Part shown: positions 26,019 to 33,967 of the stretch, piece after piece | Numbering within the stretch: the first letter of the stretch is position 1 | How the letters are laid out: the number at the start of each line of letters is the position of its first letter | NCBI RefSeq assembly: GCF_004114995.1 | Contig: NZ_SDJP01000012.1 | Location: 1 to 56,110, forward strand | Origin: Halorubrum amylolyticum | GTDB taxonomy: Archaea; Halobacteriota; Halobacteria; Halobacteriales; Haloferacaceae | DNA length: 56,110 nucleotides | Reading direction: 5' to 3' | Notes under the pieces: generated by a model | The model's database searches: none | What the model saw: only the letters and a program-made list of their open reading frames with translations | What the model was told of the DNA's origin: nothing | Made by a program: the position numbers and the translations under genes

Positions 26019-26666
26019 TTACTCGTCGGCGTCGACCGCGACTTCGTCGGCGTCGACGTCGACGGCGGTCTCCTCCTCGGCGGCGACCTCGGACGGGCGC
26101 GCTTCGAGGGTCAGCTTCTGGACCTCGACGCGGCGGAGGGGGTAGATCTCCTTGGCGTCGCCGTAGATGGCCGACGAGAGGTTCCCCTCGACGATGGCGT
26201 CGACGAACGACTCGAAGGTGCGGTCCTCGGCGGCCGCGTGGACCTTGTCGATCATGACGCGGCGGATCGCCTTCTCCTGCGAGCGATCGGCCTTCTTCGT
26301 CGTCAGCGCGACGGGCTGGACGCGGATGCGGTAGTCGTCCGTCGTCAACACCGTGATCGACGCCTCGACCTTCGAGGCGCCGCGGCGGACGAGCGAGCGC
26401 AGGTAGTCCCGCGTGAGCTCGTACGTGATGAACTCGGTGTAGGCCGTGTCGCTGCCCACGTCGGTGATCTTGAACGTGAGCTTCGTGTTGTTCGCGCCGG
26501 AGTCGCCGGTCAGCTCGCCCAGCGTCGTCGTGATCGTGCGGCCGACGACCTGGTCGGGCTCCTCGGCGAGGGTCTCGCCGAGCTCCTGCCGGTCGAACTG
26601 TTCGGGCGCCAGCACGGAGTACCAGCGCTTCTGTTCTCTGCTCTTGGATACGGATCGTTCGCTCAT
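26019..26666 (-). CDS. rps3ae: 30S ribosomal protein S3Ae (S1e)
   Basis: This 215-residue small-subunit protein is shared by archaea and eukaryotes. It starts MSERSVSKSREQKRWYSVLAP and has the conserved FKITDVGSDTAYTEF and RIRVQPVALTTKKADRSQEK blocks, with an acidic C-terminal tail (DVDADEVAVDADE) typical of haloarchaeal versions. Its start overlaps the pcc1 stop by 4 bp, so it is translated from the rps15-recJ-like-pcc1-rps3ae transcript or at least its last part. Confidence 0.95.
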   Translation of the reverse strand: MSERSVSKSREQKRWYSVLAPEQFDRQELGETLAEEPDQVVGRTITTTLGELTGDSGANNTKLTFKITDVGSDTAYTEFITYELTRDYLRSLVRRGASKVEASITVLTTDDYRIRVQPVALTTKKADRSQEKAIRRVMIDKVHAAAEDRTFESFVDAIVEGNLSSAIYGDAKEIYPLRRVEVQKLTLEARPSEVAAEEETAVDVDADEVAVDADE

Positions 26667-26992
26667 GTGTTGGTGGTGTCGCCGTTGGTGTCGGAGCGGC
26701 GCCCTCCGTCGTCGGCCGCGAGGTGGTCCCTCGCGCGCTCGACGAGTCGGTCCGCGATGCGTAGATTCACGACGTGGTCGTCCACGGTCGACCGCAGTCC
26801 GCCGGCGGTGGGACGCTCGACGACGCACTCGATCGCGTCGCCGTCGACGCGGGTGGTCATCGAGTCGGTCTCGTCCGGGGCGAGCGCGGCGGCGACGAGG
26901 GCGGCGTCGGCGTGGGTCGTCCGGACGGTCGCCGTCCGGGTCGACGCCTCGCTCCGAGCGGGCGCCCCGTTCCGAACGGAGTCCCCGCTCAT
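26663..26992 (-). CDS. pcc1: KEOPS complex subunit Pcc1-like protein
   Basis: This 109-residue protein has the Pcc1 layout: a variable N-terminus, ATVRTTHADAALVAAALAPDE (first strand and helix), then the second strand pair, and DDHVVNLRIADRLVERARDHL (last helix). KEOPS makes the t6A modification of ANN-decoding tRNAs; Pcc1 dimerises the complex. It overlaps rps3ae and the RecJ-like gene by 4 bp each. A place between ribosomal proteins S15 and S3Ae fits a translation-related role. Confidence 0.85.
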   Translation of the reverse strand: MSGDSVRNGAPARSEASTRTATVRTTHADAALVAAALAPDETDSMTTRVDGDAIECVVERPTAGGLRSTVDDHVVNLRIADRLVERARDHLAADDGGRRSDTNGDTTNT

Positions 26993-28338
26993 AGCGCCTC
27001 CCTGAGCGCGGCGAGCGCGCCCGTGATGTCGCCGTCGGTCGCTTCGCTCTCGTCGACCCCGTCCGCCTCGGCGGCGGCGCCGACCGCGATCCCGCCGCGG
27101 TCGGCGGTCCCCCAGCCGTCGCCGCCGACTTCGCCCGCCGCCGACCGGCAGGCGTCGCCGAGCCCGATCGGCTCGGTGGCCGCGTCGTCAACTGCGCGGC
27201 CACCGCCGGTGCCCGCGTCGTCAACTGCGCGGCCACCGCCGGTGCCCGCGTCGTCAGCTGCGCGGCCACCGCCGGTGCCCGCCGCCGCCAGTCGGCCCGC
27301 GGCCTCGTCGACCGCGACCGCGACCGGTTCCGGCGACCGGAAGTCCCGGACGAGCCGGGCGACCGTCGGGAGGACGGCGGCCGCGTCGTCACCGTCCGCT
27401 GAGTCGTCTCCACCGTCGGTGCCGTCCCCCGCGAGGTCGACGCGCACGACGACACAGCCGTCGTACCGGCCGGTCGTCGCGGTGTCGAGCGCGCGGTGCG
27501 CGGCGAGCCCGTGGGTCCGCCACGCGTCGAGCGCGGCGGTCCGGAGCCCGTCGCTCGGGTCGGCGTCGAGCGCCAGCGCGATCCCCGTGCCGGGGGCTCC
27601 GCGGGCGAGCGCGTCGAGGGCGTCGGCGTAGCCGCCGACCGTCTCGAACGGCGCCGCGTCTCCGACCGTCGCGTACGGGCGGAGCGCACGCTCGACCGCC
27701 GAGGCGGCCCGCGTGCTCGCGCCCTCCGCGTCCGCGACGTCGACGGCGACCAGCGACGCGAGTCGCCGGTGCGCGTCGTCGTCGAGGTCGGCCGGAAGCC
27801 CGAGCTTCGCGAGCGCGGCGCGAGCCGCCTCGGTGTCGCCGGAGTACGGCGTCCGGACGAGCGTCGAGGCCGCGAGTCTGTGCGCCAGATCGGCGGTCGG
27901 GAGCGCGACACCCGGGCGTCTGCGGACCCGGTCCGCGCGTTCGGCCGCCTCCAGCGCGTCGCCGGAGCCGTCCGTGCCGGGCACGGAGCCGGCCGCGACG
28001 ACGCCCGCGAGGGCGACGACCGGGTCGGGGTCGTCGCCGAGCGCGCGCGCTGTCGCGAACGCGTCCGTGCTCGCCGGGCGCCCCGTTCCGGGGATCGCGT
28101 GCGGGCCGCGGTCCGCGCCGACGGTCACCGCGACGGCGTCGTCGCCGGCGTCGGGGACCGGGTCACGGGACACGCGGACCTGGAACGGCGTGTCGACCGC
28201 CCGCAGCGCCTGCGCGACGAGCGCGGCCGCCGCTATCGCGTCGCCGTCGTCGGTCGCGACGAGCCGAACGAACGGCGCGTCCGCGAGGACGTCGACGAGC
28301 GCGTCGGGGGCGGGCGTGGGGGACGTCGCTTCGGTCAT
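26989..28338 (-). CDS. RecJ/DHH-family-like protein, apparently without catalytic motifs
   Basis: This 449-residue acidic protein sits where archaeal genomes place a RecJ-like gene, between rps15 and rps3ae. The start (FVRLVATDDGDAIAAAALVAQAL, residues 23-45) resembles the first DHH-domain motif (HxDxDG), but it reads DDGDA, and no DHH triad can be found later. The C-terminal third carries a three-copy 33-bp tandem repeat encoding AGTGGGRAVDD. It is likely a non-catalytic RecJ relative, of the sort that binds GINS or other replication factors; that function is inference. It overlaps pcc1 by 4 bp. Confidence 0.65.
   Translation of the reverse strand: MTEATSPTPAPDALVDVLADAPFVRLVATDDGDAIAAAALVAQALRAVDTPFQVRVSRDPVPDAGDDAVAVTVGADRGPHAIPGTGRPASTDAFATARALGDDPDPVVALAGVVAAGSVPGTDGSGDALEAAERADRVRRRPGVALPTADLAHRLAASTLVRTPYSGDTEAARAALAKLGLPADLDDDAHRRLASLVAVDVADAEGASTRAASAVERALRPYATVGDAAPFETVGGYADALDALARGAPGTGIALALDADPSDGLRTAALDAWRTHGLAAHRALDTATTGRYDGCVVVRVDLAGDGTDGGDDSADGDDAAAVLPTVARLVRDFRSPEPVAVAVDEAAGRLAAAGTGGGRAADDAGTGGGRAVDDAGTGGGRAVDDAATEPIGLGDACRSAAGEVGGDGWGTADRGGIAVGAAAEADGVDESEATDGDITGALAALREAL
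27181..27282. repeat. 33-bp coding tandem repeat, three copies
   Basis: GTCGTCAACTGCGCGGCCAC-type units start at 27184, 27217 and 27250 with an exact 33-bp period. They encode an 11-residue repeat (AGTGGGRAVDD with one A-for-V change) in the RecJ-like gene. The period is a multiple of three, so copy-number change would keep the frame. Confidence 0.85.
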
Positions 28339-28372
28339 TGCTTCGGTCGTGTGGTCCAGTCGCGTGGTGCGG

Positions 28373-28402
28373 TCGTGAGTCGGTGCGTCGTGAGTCGGTG
28401 CG
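28373..28402. repeat. 15-bp direct repeat, two copies
   Basis: TCGTGAGTCGGTGCG occurs at 28373-28387 and 28388-28402 in the 115-bp gap between rps15 and the RecJ-like gene. The gap is otherwise without visible signals. Confidence 0.7.
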
Positions 28403-28453
28403 TCGCGTCAGTTCGTCGCGACTCGGTGTCGCGTTGGTTGGTCGTCGGTGTCG

Positions 28454-28924
28454 TTACTCGTCGCCGAGGAGTTCGGCGGCGTTCTCGTAGGTGTACGTGA
28501 ACTCCTCGTCGATCTCGTCGCCGCGGTAGTAGTCCGCGAGGCGGCGGATCTTCGACTCCGTGTTCTGGAGCGCGCGTTTGTTCTGGTGGTCCTGCCCGTT
28601 CTCCGCCATGTGCTCGCGCAGGCGGACGGCCTGACTCATCAGGTTGCGGAGGTCCTCGGGAATCTCCGAGTCGGCGTCGTGCTCCTCGAGGATCTCGGTG
28701 ATCTTCTTGCCGGTGGCCAGCTTCACGTCGGGCACCGGAACGCCCTTGACGCCCTCGTCACGGAGCTTGAGTCCGATGATGCTGGGGTCGTGGCCCTGCT
28801 CCGCCAGTTCGACGACGCGGGACTCGATGTCCTCGGCGTCGACGTCGCTCCACTCCGGGTTCTCGTCCGTCGCCGGCTTGTCCGAACCGGACGAACCGCG
28901 ACGGCGCGTGTGCATTCGTGCCAT
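28454..28924 (-). CDS. rps15: 30S ribosomal protein S15
   Basis: This 156-residue archaeal S15 begins MARMHTRRRGSSGSDKP, has the archaeal N-terminal extension with DIESRVVELAEQGHDPSIIGL, and the core four-helix region with NLMSQAVRLREHM and DHQNKRALQNTESKIRRL, which carries the conserved rRNA-binding residues. The length matches the archaeal/eukaryotic family (S13 of eukaryotes). It is first in the minus-strand group with the RecJ-like gene, pcc1 and rps3ae. The 377-bp gap to the divergent nhaC gene holds both promoters; a TTCTTAAGCGTG box near 29157 is one candidate. Nothing else is visible there. Confidence 0.95.
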   Translation of the reverse strand: MARMHTRRRGSSGSDKPATDENPEWSDVDAEDIESRVVELAEQGHDPSIIGLKLRDEGVKGVPVPDVKLATGKKITEILEEHDADSEIPEDLRNLMSQAVRLREHMAENGQDHQNKRALQNTESKIRRLADYYRGDEIDEEFTYTYENAAELLGDE

Positions 28925-29301
28925 TGTGTATCTGGTTGGAACGGCACAACCGCAACGTGACCGCGACTCCGCGCGACGCGGCTGACGGACGCTCGCGGAT
29001 CGAGCCGTCCGACCGGACAACCCGCGCAAGCGGATCGTCCGACCGCGACGCCGGAGGCGTCGGCGCACTGCTACATTCCCAAGCCGAGGGCGAAAAGACC
29101 CCGGCGCGTCGGATCTGCAGCTGTGCTGTTCCCGTCTGTGGGGTCGTCGCCGGGGTTCTTAAGCGTGTTCTTGTGGGCTGCTCGGGCGACCGCGGGAGCG
29201 GCAATCGGTGACGCGAGCGACGGAGGGAGGCGAAGCGCCGACGGAAGCAGGACACGAGGGTTTACGTAGGTCGTCGATCACCGGATGCGTGGGAAAGACA
29301 C

Positions 29302-30957
29302 ATGACCGACGAATCCGACGGCAACCCGATCGATCGGACCGGCGACGAACCACCCGACGGCGCCCCGCCCGGCGGGGGCGACTCCGACGCGTCCAACGCC
29401 GGACTCGCGGCGGGGGGCGAGTTTGAGGCCGACGACGAACTCGTGACCGACGGAGGACTCAGCGCCGGGGCGGAGACCGACTCCGAGCCCCGGATCAGCT
29501 TCTACGGCGGGAAGTGGGCGAGCACGATCCCGCTCGCCTTCTTCATCGTCTGGGCCATCTTCCAGAGCGGCGTCCTCGGCATCGGTGACACGAACGGGCT
29601 CGTGATCGGGGCGCTGCTCGGGACGATCCTCGGGATGTTCTTCGTGCGCGGCGACTGGAAGACGTACGCCGACACCATCTTCGAGGGGATGACCCAGCGC
29701 GTCGCCGCGACCGCGATCGTCGCGTGGCTGTGGGCCGGCATGTTCGCCGAGACCCTGCAGGTCGGCGGGTTCGTCGAGGGGCTCATCTTCGCGGCCGACG
29801 CGTTGAACGTCGGCGCGGCCACCTTCCCCGCGGCCGCGTTCGTCCTCTGCGGCCTGCTCGCGACCGGGATCGGGACGGGGTACGGCGCCACCGTCGCGTT
29901 CGTGACGCTCTTTTTCCCGGCCGGCGTGCTGATCGGCGCGAACCCGGTGCTGCTGTTCGCCGCGATACTGTCGGGCGCCGTATTCGGCGACAACCTCGCG
30001 CCCGTGAGCGACACGACGATCGTGAGCGCAGTAACGCAGGACGCCGACATCGGCGGCGTCGTCGCCTCGCGGTTCAAGTACGCGATCGCGGCGGCGATTC
30101 CGGCGTTCGTCGCGTACCTGATCATGGGATCGATCATGTCCGGCGTGAGCCTCGAGGGCGCAGCCGCGCTCCGAGACACGGCGACCGCGCCGGGGCTACT
30201 CCACCTGCTCTCGATGGGCGTCGTGATCGCGACCGCGGTGGCGGGCCGACACATCGTCGAGGCGATCTCGTGGGGCATCGTCGTCGCTGTCGCGTTCAAC
30301 CTCCTGTTCGGGCTCTCGTCGGTGAGCGACATCCTCGCGTTCACCGTGACCGAGGGCGGGACGTTCACCGCGCTCCCGTTCGTGCAGGTCGGTGAAACCG
30401 CGGGCGTCGGCGGCAGCCTCTACGCCGGCGCGATCGGCTTCTTCCCGCTCATCGTCCTCACGCTTCTGATCGTGTCGATGGCGCAGATCATGATCCGGGG
30501 CGGCGGCTTCGCGGCGATTCAGGAGTTCCTGTTGAACTCCGTCGCGACCAACGTCCGCCGGGCCGAGCTGACGATGGTGCTCGGCACGGCGACGATCAAC
30601 GGAATGATCACGATCAACACCGCCGCCGAGATCGCGATCGCCCCGTACATCGCGCGGATCGGTGAGAAGTTCAACATCAACGGCTACCGGCGCGCGAACA
30701 TCTTGGACGCCAACACGTCGGCGCTCGGGTACATCTTCCCGTGGGCCGGGGGCGTCCTCGTCGGCTATCAGGTGATGGTCGGTCCCGAGGGGCTCGGCGC
30801 CGAGTACGGCCCCGAGATGGTGGTCAATCCGATAGAGGTCGTGCCGTACGTGTTCCACGGCTGGTTCCTCGTGATCGTCTTCCTGCTCGCCGCGATCACC
30901 GGGTTCGGGCGGGAGTACATTCCCGACCGCACCTCTGAGGAGGTGTCGCGCGCATGA
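29302..30957 (+). CDS. NhaC-family Na+/H+ (or amino-acid) antiporter
   Basis: This 551-residue membrane protein has an acidic Gly/Asp-rich cytosolic N-terminus of about 60 residues, then 11-13 likely helices from ASTIPLAFFIVWAIFQSGVLG onward. Family phrases are LATGIGTGYGATVAFVTLFFP, GAVFGDNLAPVSDTT (the conserved Asp-containing motif of NhaC) and NTAAEIAIAPYIARIG. Members exchange sodium for protons, or related pairs such as arginine/ornithine or malate/lactate. The gene is divergent from rps15 and overlaps the small gene that follows by 4 bp. Confidence 0.88.
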   Translation: MTDESDGNPIDRTGDEPPDGAPPGGGDSDASNAGLAAGGEFEADDELVTDGGLSAGAETDSEPRISFYGGKWASTIPLAFFIVWAIFQSGVLGIGDTNGLVIGALLGTILGMFFVRGDWKTYADTIFEGMTQRVAATAIVAWLWAGMFAETLQVGGFVEGLIFAADALNVGAATFPAAAFVLCGLLATGIGTGYGATVAFVTLFFPAGVLIGANPVLLFAAILSGAVFGDNLAPVSDTTIVSAVTQDADIGGVVASRFKYAIAAAIPAFVAYLIMGSIMSGVSLEGAAALRDTATAPGLLHLLSMGVVIATAVAGRHIVEAISWGIVVAVAFNLLFGLSSVSDILAFTVTEGGTFTALPFVQVGETAGVGGSLYAGAIGFFPLIVLTLLIVSMAQIMIRGGGFAAIQEFLLNSVATNVRRAELTMVLGTATINGMITINTAAEIAIAPYIARIGEKFNINGYRRANILDANTSALGYIFPWAGGVLVGYQVMVGPEGLGAEYGPEMVVNPIEVVPYVFHGWFLVIVFLLAAITGFGREYIPDRTSEEVSRA

Positions 30958-31220
30958 GCCGCTTCGAGAAGTTCTTCGCTGGACTGTCGTTCCGGGGCTC
31001 GGCTCCCGACTACGACCCCGGCGACGTGATCGAGGTGATGGTCACCGGCGCGGAGGGCGGCGAAGCCGTCGCCCGCATCGGCGACTCGACGCTCCGGATC
31101 GAGGACGCCCCGACCGACGCCGTGAACACCCGCGTGCTGGTCGCGATCGACACGTGGGACGTGGCGGGCCACCGCGGTACCGGAACGTACCGCGAGACGG
31201 TCGGCGAGAGCGCGTTCTGA
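30954..31220 (+). CDS. Small TRAM-like protein downstream of nhaC
   Basis: This 88-residue soluble protein starts MSRFEKFFAGLSFRGSAPD and has a beta-rich segment DVIEVMVTGAEGGEAVARIGDSTLRIEDAP, then TRVLVAIDTWD, reminiscent of the TRAM fold (a small OB-like RNA-binding domain). No Cys and no membrane segment are present. The ATGA overlap with the antiporter suggests translational coupling. The TRAM resemblance is by eye and moderate; function is unknown. Confidence 0.7.
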   Translation: MSRFEKFFAGLSFRGSAPDYDPGDVIEVMVTGAEGGEAVARIGDSTLRIEDAPTDAVNTRVLVAIDTWDVAGHRGTGTYRETVGESAF

Positions 31221-31269
31221 TCAGTTCGCGCGAATTCGTTTTTTCCGAAGTCGTTGCCGGCGGCGACAT

Positions 31270-31592
31270 GGGGAACACCTCCACAGTCCCAGCCGCTCCG
31301 TACTACGCGATCGACGACTCGGCGGTGAACACCTCCACAGCCCCAGCCGCGACGGCTCGCGCGACCCGTTGCGTTCCTCAGTCGCTCGCGTTGCTCGCTC
31401 CTTGCGGTACTTACTCGTCGTGCTTCGCCCTCGCGGCTGCCCCTTTGGGTCCCGCCCCGCACAGCAACCGCAGCCTCACTCCTCCCCAACCTCGCCGCTC
31501 GCTTGGGGCTCCCTTCGGTCGCCCACGTCGCTCGCGGCGTCCCTCGCGCGTGCTCCTCGCGCCCGGTGGACGCTCGGAGGCACGCGCCACCG
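31270..31592 (+). repeat. Dispersed non-coding repeat, copy 4
   Basis: This copy has CTCCACAGTCCCAGCCG near 31277 and CTCCACAGCCCCAGCCGCG near 31330 in place of the CTCCAAAGCCCCAGCCG of copies 2 and 3, then CTTCGCCCTCGCGGCTGCCC near 31424, CCTCACTCCTCCCCAACCTC near 31473, and ends GGCACGCGCCACCG. It fills most of the 481-bp gap between the TRAM-like gene and the PHP gene. In the rest (31593-31701), GTTCCTTTAAGTATC near 31599 could be a promoter for the PHP gene. Confidence 0.8.
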
Positions 31593-31701
31593 TACGTGTT
31601 CCTTTAAGTATCACGTCGCCAGCAGCAGTACCGAACGCAGAGCCCGACGCGAACCGCCGCGGACCGGGGCGCTTTTTAAGACGACGCTCGAACCCCAGCG
31701 C

Positions 31702-32385
31702 GTGCTATCGGTCGAGCTGCACGCGCACTCCGCGCTGTCCTACGACGGGCGCGACCCGGTCGACCTCCTCTTGGAGCAGGCGGCGGGGGTCGGGCTGGAC
31801 GCGCTCGCCGTCACGGACCACGACGAGATCGACGCCAGCATCGAGGCGGCCGAGAAGGCCCCCGACTACGGGCTCGTCGGCATCGTCGGCATGGAGGTAA
31901 CGAGCGCGGCCGGCCACGTCCTCGCGTTCGGCATCCGCGAGCGCGTCGAGAGCGGGCTCCCCTTCGACGAGACGCTCGATCGCATCCGCGACCAGGGCGG
32001 GATCGCGGTCGTTCCCCACCCCTTCCAGAAGTCCCGTCACGGCGTCGCCGCCCACATCAGCGACGAGCAGCTGGCGAGCGCCGACGCCCTCGAAGTGTAC
32101 AACTCCCGGCTGTTCACCGGACGCTCGAACCGACAGGCCGAGACATTCGCGATCCGCAATCGGCTCCCGATGACCGCCGGCAGCGACGCCCACATCTCGG
32201 AGATGGTGGGGCAAGCCGTGACCGAGGTCGGCGCCGACGAGCGCTCGGCCGAGGCGATCCTGGAGGGGATCGCCGAGGGACGAACCAGCGTCGTCGGGAA
32301 ACGGACCCCGTGGCGCGTCTCACTCCGCCAGTTCGGCGGCGGCGCCAAGCGCCGCGCGCTCCGGGCGCTGGACGCGCTCCGCTGA
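31702..32385 (+). CDS. PHP-domain metal-dependent phosphoesterase
   Basis: This 227-residue protein starts at a GTG giving VLSVELHAHSALSYDG, where HAHS is the first metal-binding motif of the PHP family. Further motifs are AVTDHDEI, GMEVTS, VVPHPFQ, and AGSDAHIS near residue 156. PHP enzymes use two or three metal ions to hydrolyse phosphoesters, such as AMP or nucleotide-based substrates. No ATG lies in frame at a sensible place, so the GTG start is preferred. The asparagine-synthase-like gene starts 6 bp after its stop, so the two are probably co-transcribed. Confidence 0.88.
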   Translation: MLSVELHAHSALSYDGRDPVDLLLEQAAGVGLDALAVTDHDEIDASIEAAEKAPDYGLVGIVGMEVTSAAGHVLAFGIRERVESGLPFDETLDRIRDQGGIAVVPHPFQKSRHGVAAHISDEQLASADALEVYNSRLFTGRSNRQAETFAIRNRLPMTAGSDAHISEMVGQAVTEVGADERSAEAILEGIAEGRTSVVGKRTPWRVSLRQFGGGAKRRALRALDALR

Positions 32386-32390
32386 CCGCG

Positions 32391-33608
32391 ATGGCAGGCC
32401 CTTCGTCCGCCGACCTGTGCGGCGCGCCGCCCGACCGCGTCCGAGACGCCCTCCGCGACGGCGACCCCTTCCCCGGCGGGCGCGGCTTCGCCGGCCTCCT
32501 CCGCGACCCACCGGACCGGGAGGGGCCGGCCCTCGTCCGAGACGCCCTCGGCCGCCAGCCGCTGTTCGTCGAGCGGGGCGCCGCGGAGCCGGCGTCCGGG
32601 GGCGAGTCGGCAGCCACACGCGACCCCACACCCTCCAGCGCGTGGAGCTTCGACCGGACGGACCTCGACGACCCGGAACCGGTTCCGGCCGGTGCCCTCG
32701 TGTCGGACGCGGGGACCGAGCGCGTCTGGTCGCTTCCGGACGGGGAGCCGGTCGATCCGGCGTCCGGACAGGCCGCGGTCGACGAGGCGCTCGACGCCGC
32801 GCTCGGCGGTCGCGACGATCGCGGCGCGGGTGGCATCGAAACCGAGGCGGAGAGCGACGGAAGCGACCTCGCGGTCGCCTTCTCCGGCGGCGTCGACTCC
32901 GGAGTCGTCGCCGCCGCGGTCCCGGACGCGCCGTGTTACGTCGCCGGCTTCGAGGGCTGTCACGACGTCGCGGCCGCCCGCGAGGCCGCCGCGGCGATGG
33001 ACCTGAACCTCCGCGTCGTCGAGATCACCCACGACGACCTCGTGCGCGCGGTCCGCGATGTCGCCGCGGCGACCGGGCGGCGCAACCCGATGGACGCCGC
33101 GATCGCGGTCCCGCTGTACCTCGCGGCGGAGGCGGCCGCGGCCGACGGAATCGACCGGCTCGCGGTGGGACAGGGCGCCGACGAGCTGTTCGGCGGCTAC
33201 AGCAAGGTCGCCGACCCCGCCGGCGACGACCGCGTCGCGGCCGAGACGGTGCGAGGCGCGCGGACCGAGACCGTCCGAACGCTTCCGGGACAGCTCGAAC
33301 GCGACGTGCTCGCGCTCCGCGCCGCCGGGGTCGAGCCGGTCGCGCCCCTGCTCGACGACCGGATCGTCGCGGCCGCGCTCGCGCTGCCGGGCGAACTGCT
33401 CGCGAGCGACGGCGAGCGCAAGGTCGCGCTCCGCCGGGCGGCGGCCGGGCGCGTGTCCGAGTCGGTCCGGACGGCCGACAAGAAGGCGGTCCAGTACGGG
33501 ACGTACGTCTCCCGAGAGCTCGATCGGCTCGCGCGCCGGGCGGGGTTCAAGCGACGTATGGACGACCACGTCGGGCAGTACCTCGACGCGCTGCTGGCAG
33601 GGGAGTAG
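32391..33608 (+). CDS. Asparagine-synthase-family protein without a working glutaminase domain
   Basis: This 405-residue protein has the C-terminal synthetase domain: AFSGGVDS (PP-loop, ATP binding), VGQGADELFGGY and ADKKAVQYGTY. The N-terminal 130 residues keep a trace of the Ntn glutaminase domain (LVRDALGRQPLF resembles a conserved RDxxGxxPL motif) but are very short and the catalytic Cys2 is absent: the protein starts MAGPSSADLCG. It should therefore use ammonia, or perform a beta-lactam-synthetase-like or another ATP-dependent amidation; family knowledge cannot choose. It lies 5 bp after the PHP gene. Confidence 0.85.
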   Translation: MAGPSSADLCGAPPDRVRDALRDGDPFPGGRGFAGLLRDPPDREGPALVRDALGRQPLFVERGAAEPASGGESAATRDPTPSSAWSFDRTDLDDPEPVPAGALVSDAGTERVWSLPDGEPVDPASGQAAVDEALDAALGGRDDRGAGGIETEAESDGSDLAVAFSGGVDSGVVAAAVPDAPCYVAGFEGCHDVAAAREAAAAMDLNLRVVEITHDDLVRAVRDVAAATGRRNPMDAAIAVPLYLAAEAAAADGIDRLAVGQGADELFGGYSKVADPAGDDRVAAETVRGARTETVRTLPGQLERDVLALRAAGVEPVAPLLDDRIVAAALALPGELLASDGERKVALRRAAAGRVSESVRTADKKAVQYGTYVSRELDRLARRAGFKRRMDDHVGQYLDALLAGE

Positions 33609-33632
33609 ACGGGGACCGAGCGGCGCGAAAAA

Positions 33633-33648
33633 CGGCCCGTGAGGGCCG
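33633..33648 (+). terminator. GC hairpin after the asparagine-synthase-like gene
   Basis: CGGCCC-gtga-GGGCCG forms a 6-bp stem with a tetraloop, preceded by AAAAA. A second GC hairpin, CGCCCGA with TCGGGCG, lies at 33692-33709. Together they probably mark the transcript end. In the remaining gap (33710-33967) there is a TATA-like GATATAAAAT near 33732 but no convincing gene behind it. Confidence 0.4.
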
Positions 33649-33967
33649 GTGCTGACCAAGCCGCCGTATGGAGTACCAGTCCTACGGCCGACGCCCGATC
33701 GGTCGGGCGCCTACTGACGGATAACGGGGACCGATATAAAATTCGGGGAGTAGCGACAAATATGACACCCGGCTCCCGCGTGCGAGTGACGTTCGGACAG
33801 TAATCCGACGGATTCCGCTCGAACGATCCGATCGGGATCGCGCAGACGCGCCGGAACCGCACAAGCATCCGGCCGTGGGATCGGAACGGGAGGCGAGTGA
33901 ACCGAACCGCCGCGGAGAACGGACCGAACCGTCGCGGCGGACGGTGACCGTCCGCGCCCGCGACGCA

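Noticed and set aside
25603..27005. Long plus-strand frames over dispersed repeat copy 3 and antisense to rps3ae/pcc1
   Set aside because: They start in the repeat and continue as antisense of recognised genes.
33732..33800. Possible promoter and 13-codon frame after a TATA-like box
   Set aside because: GATATAAAAT is a reasonable box, but the frame is only 13 codons and nothing else supports a gene. It could drive a small RNA, for which I see no structure.
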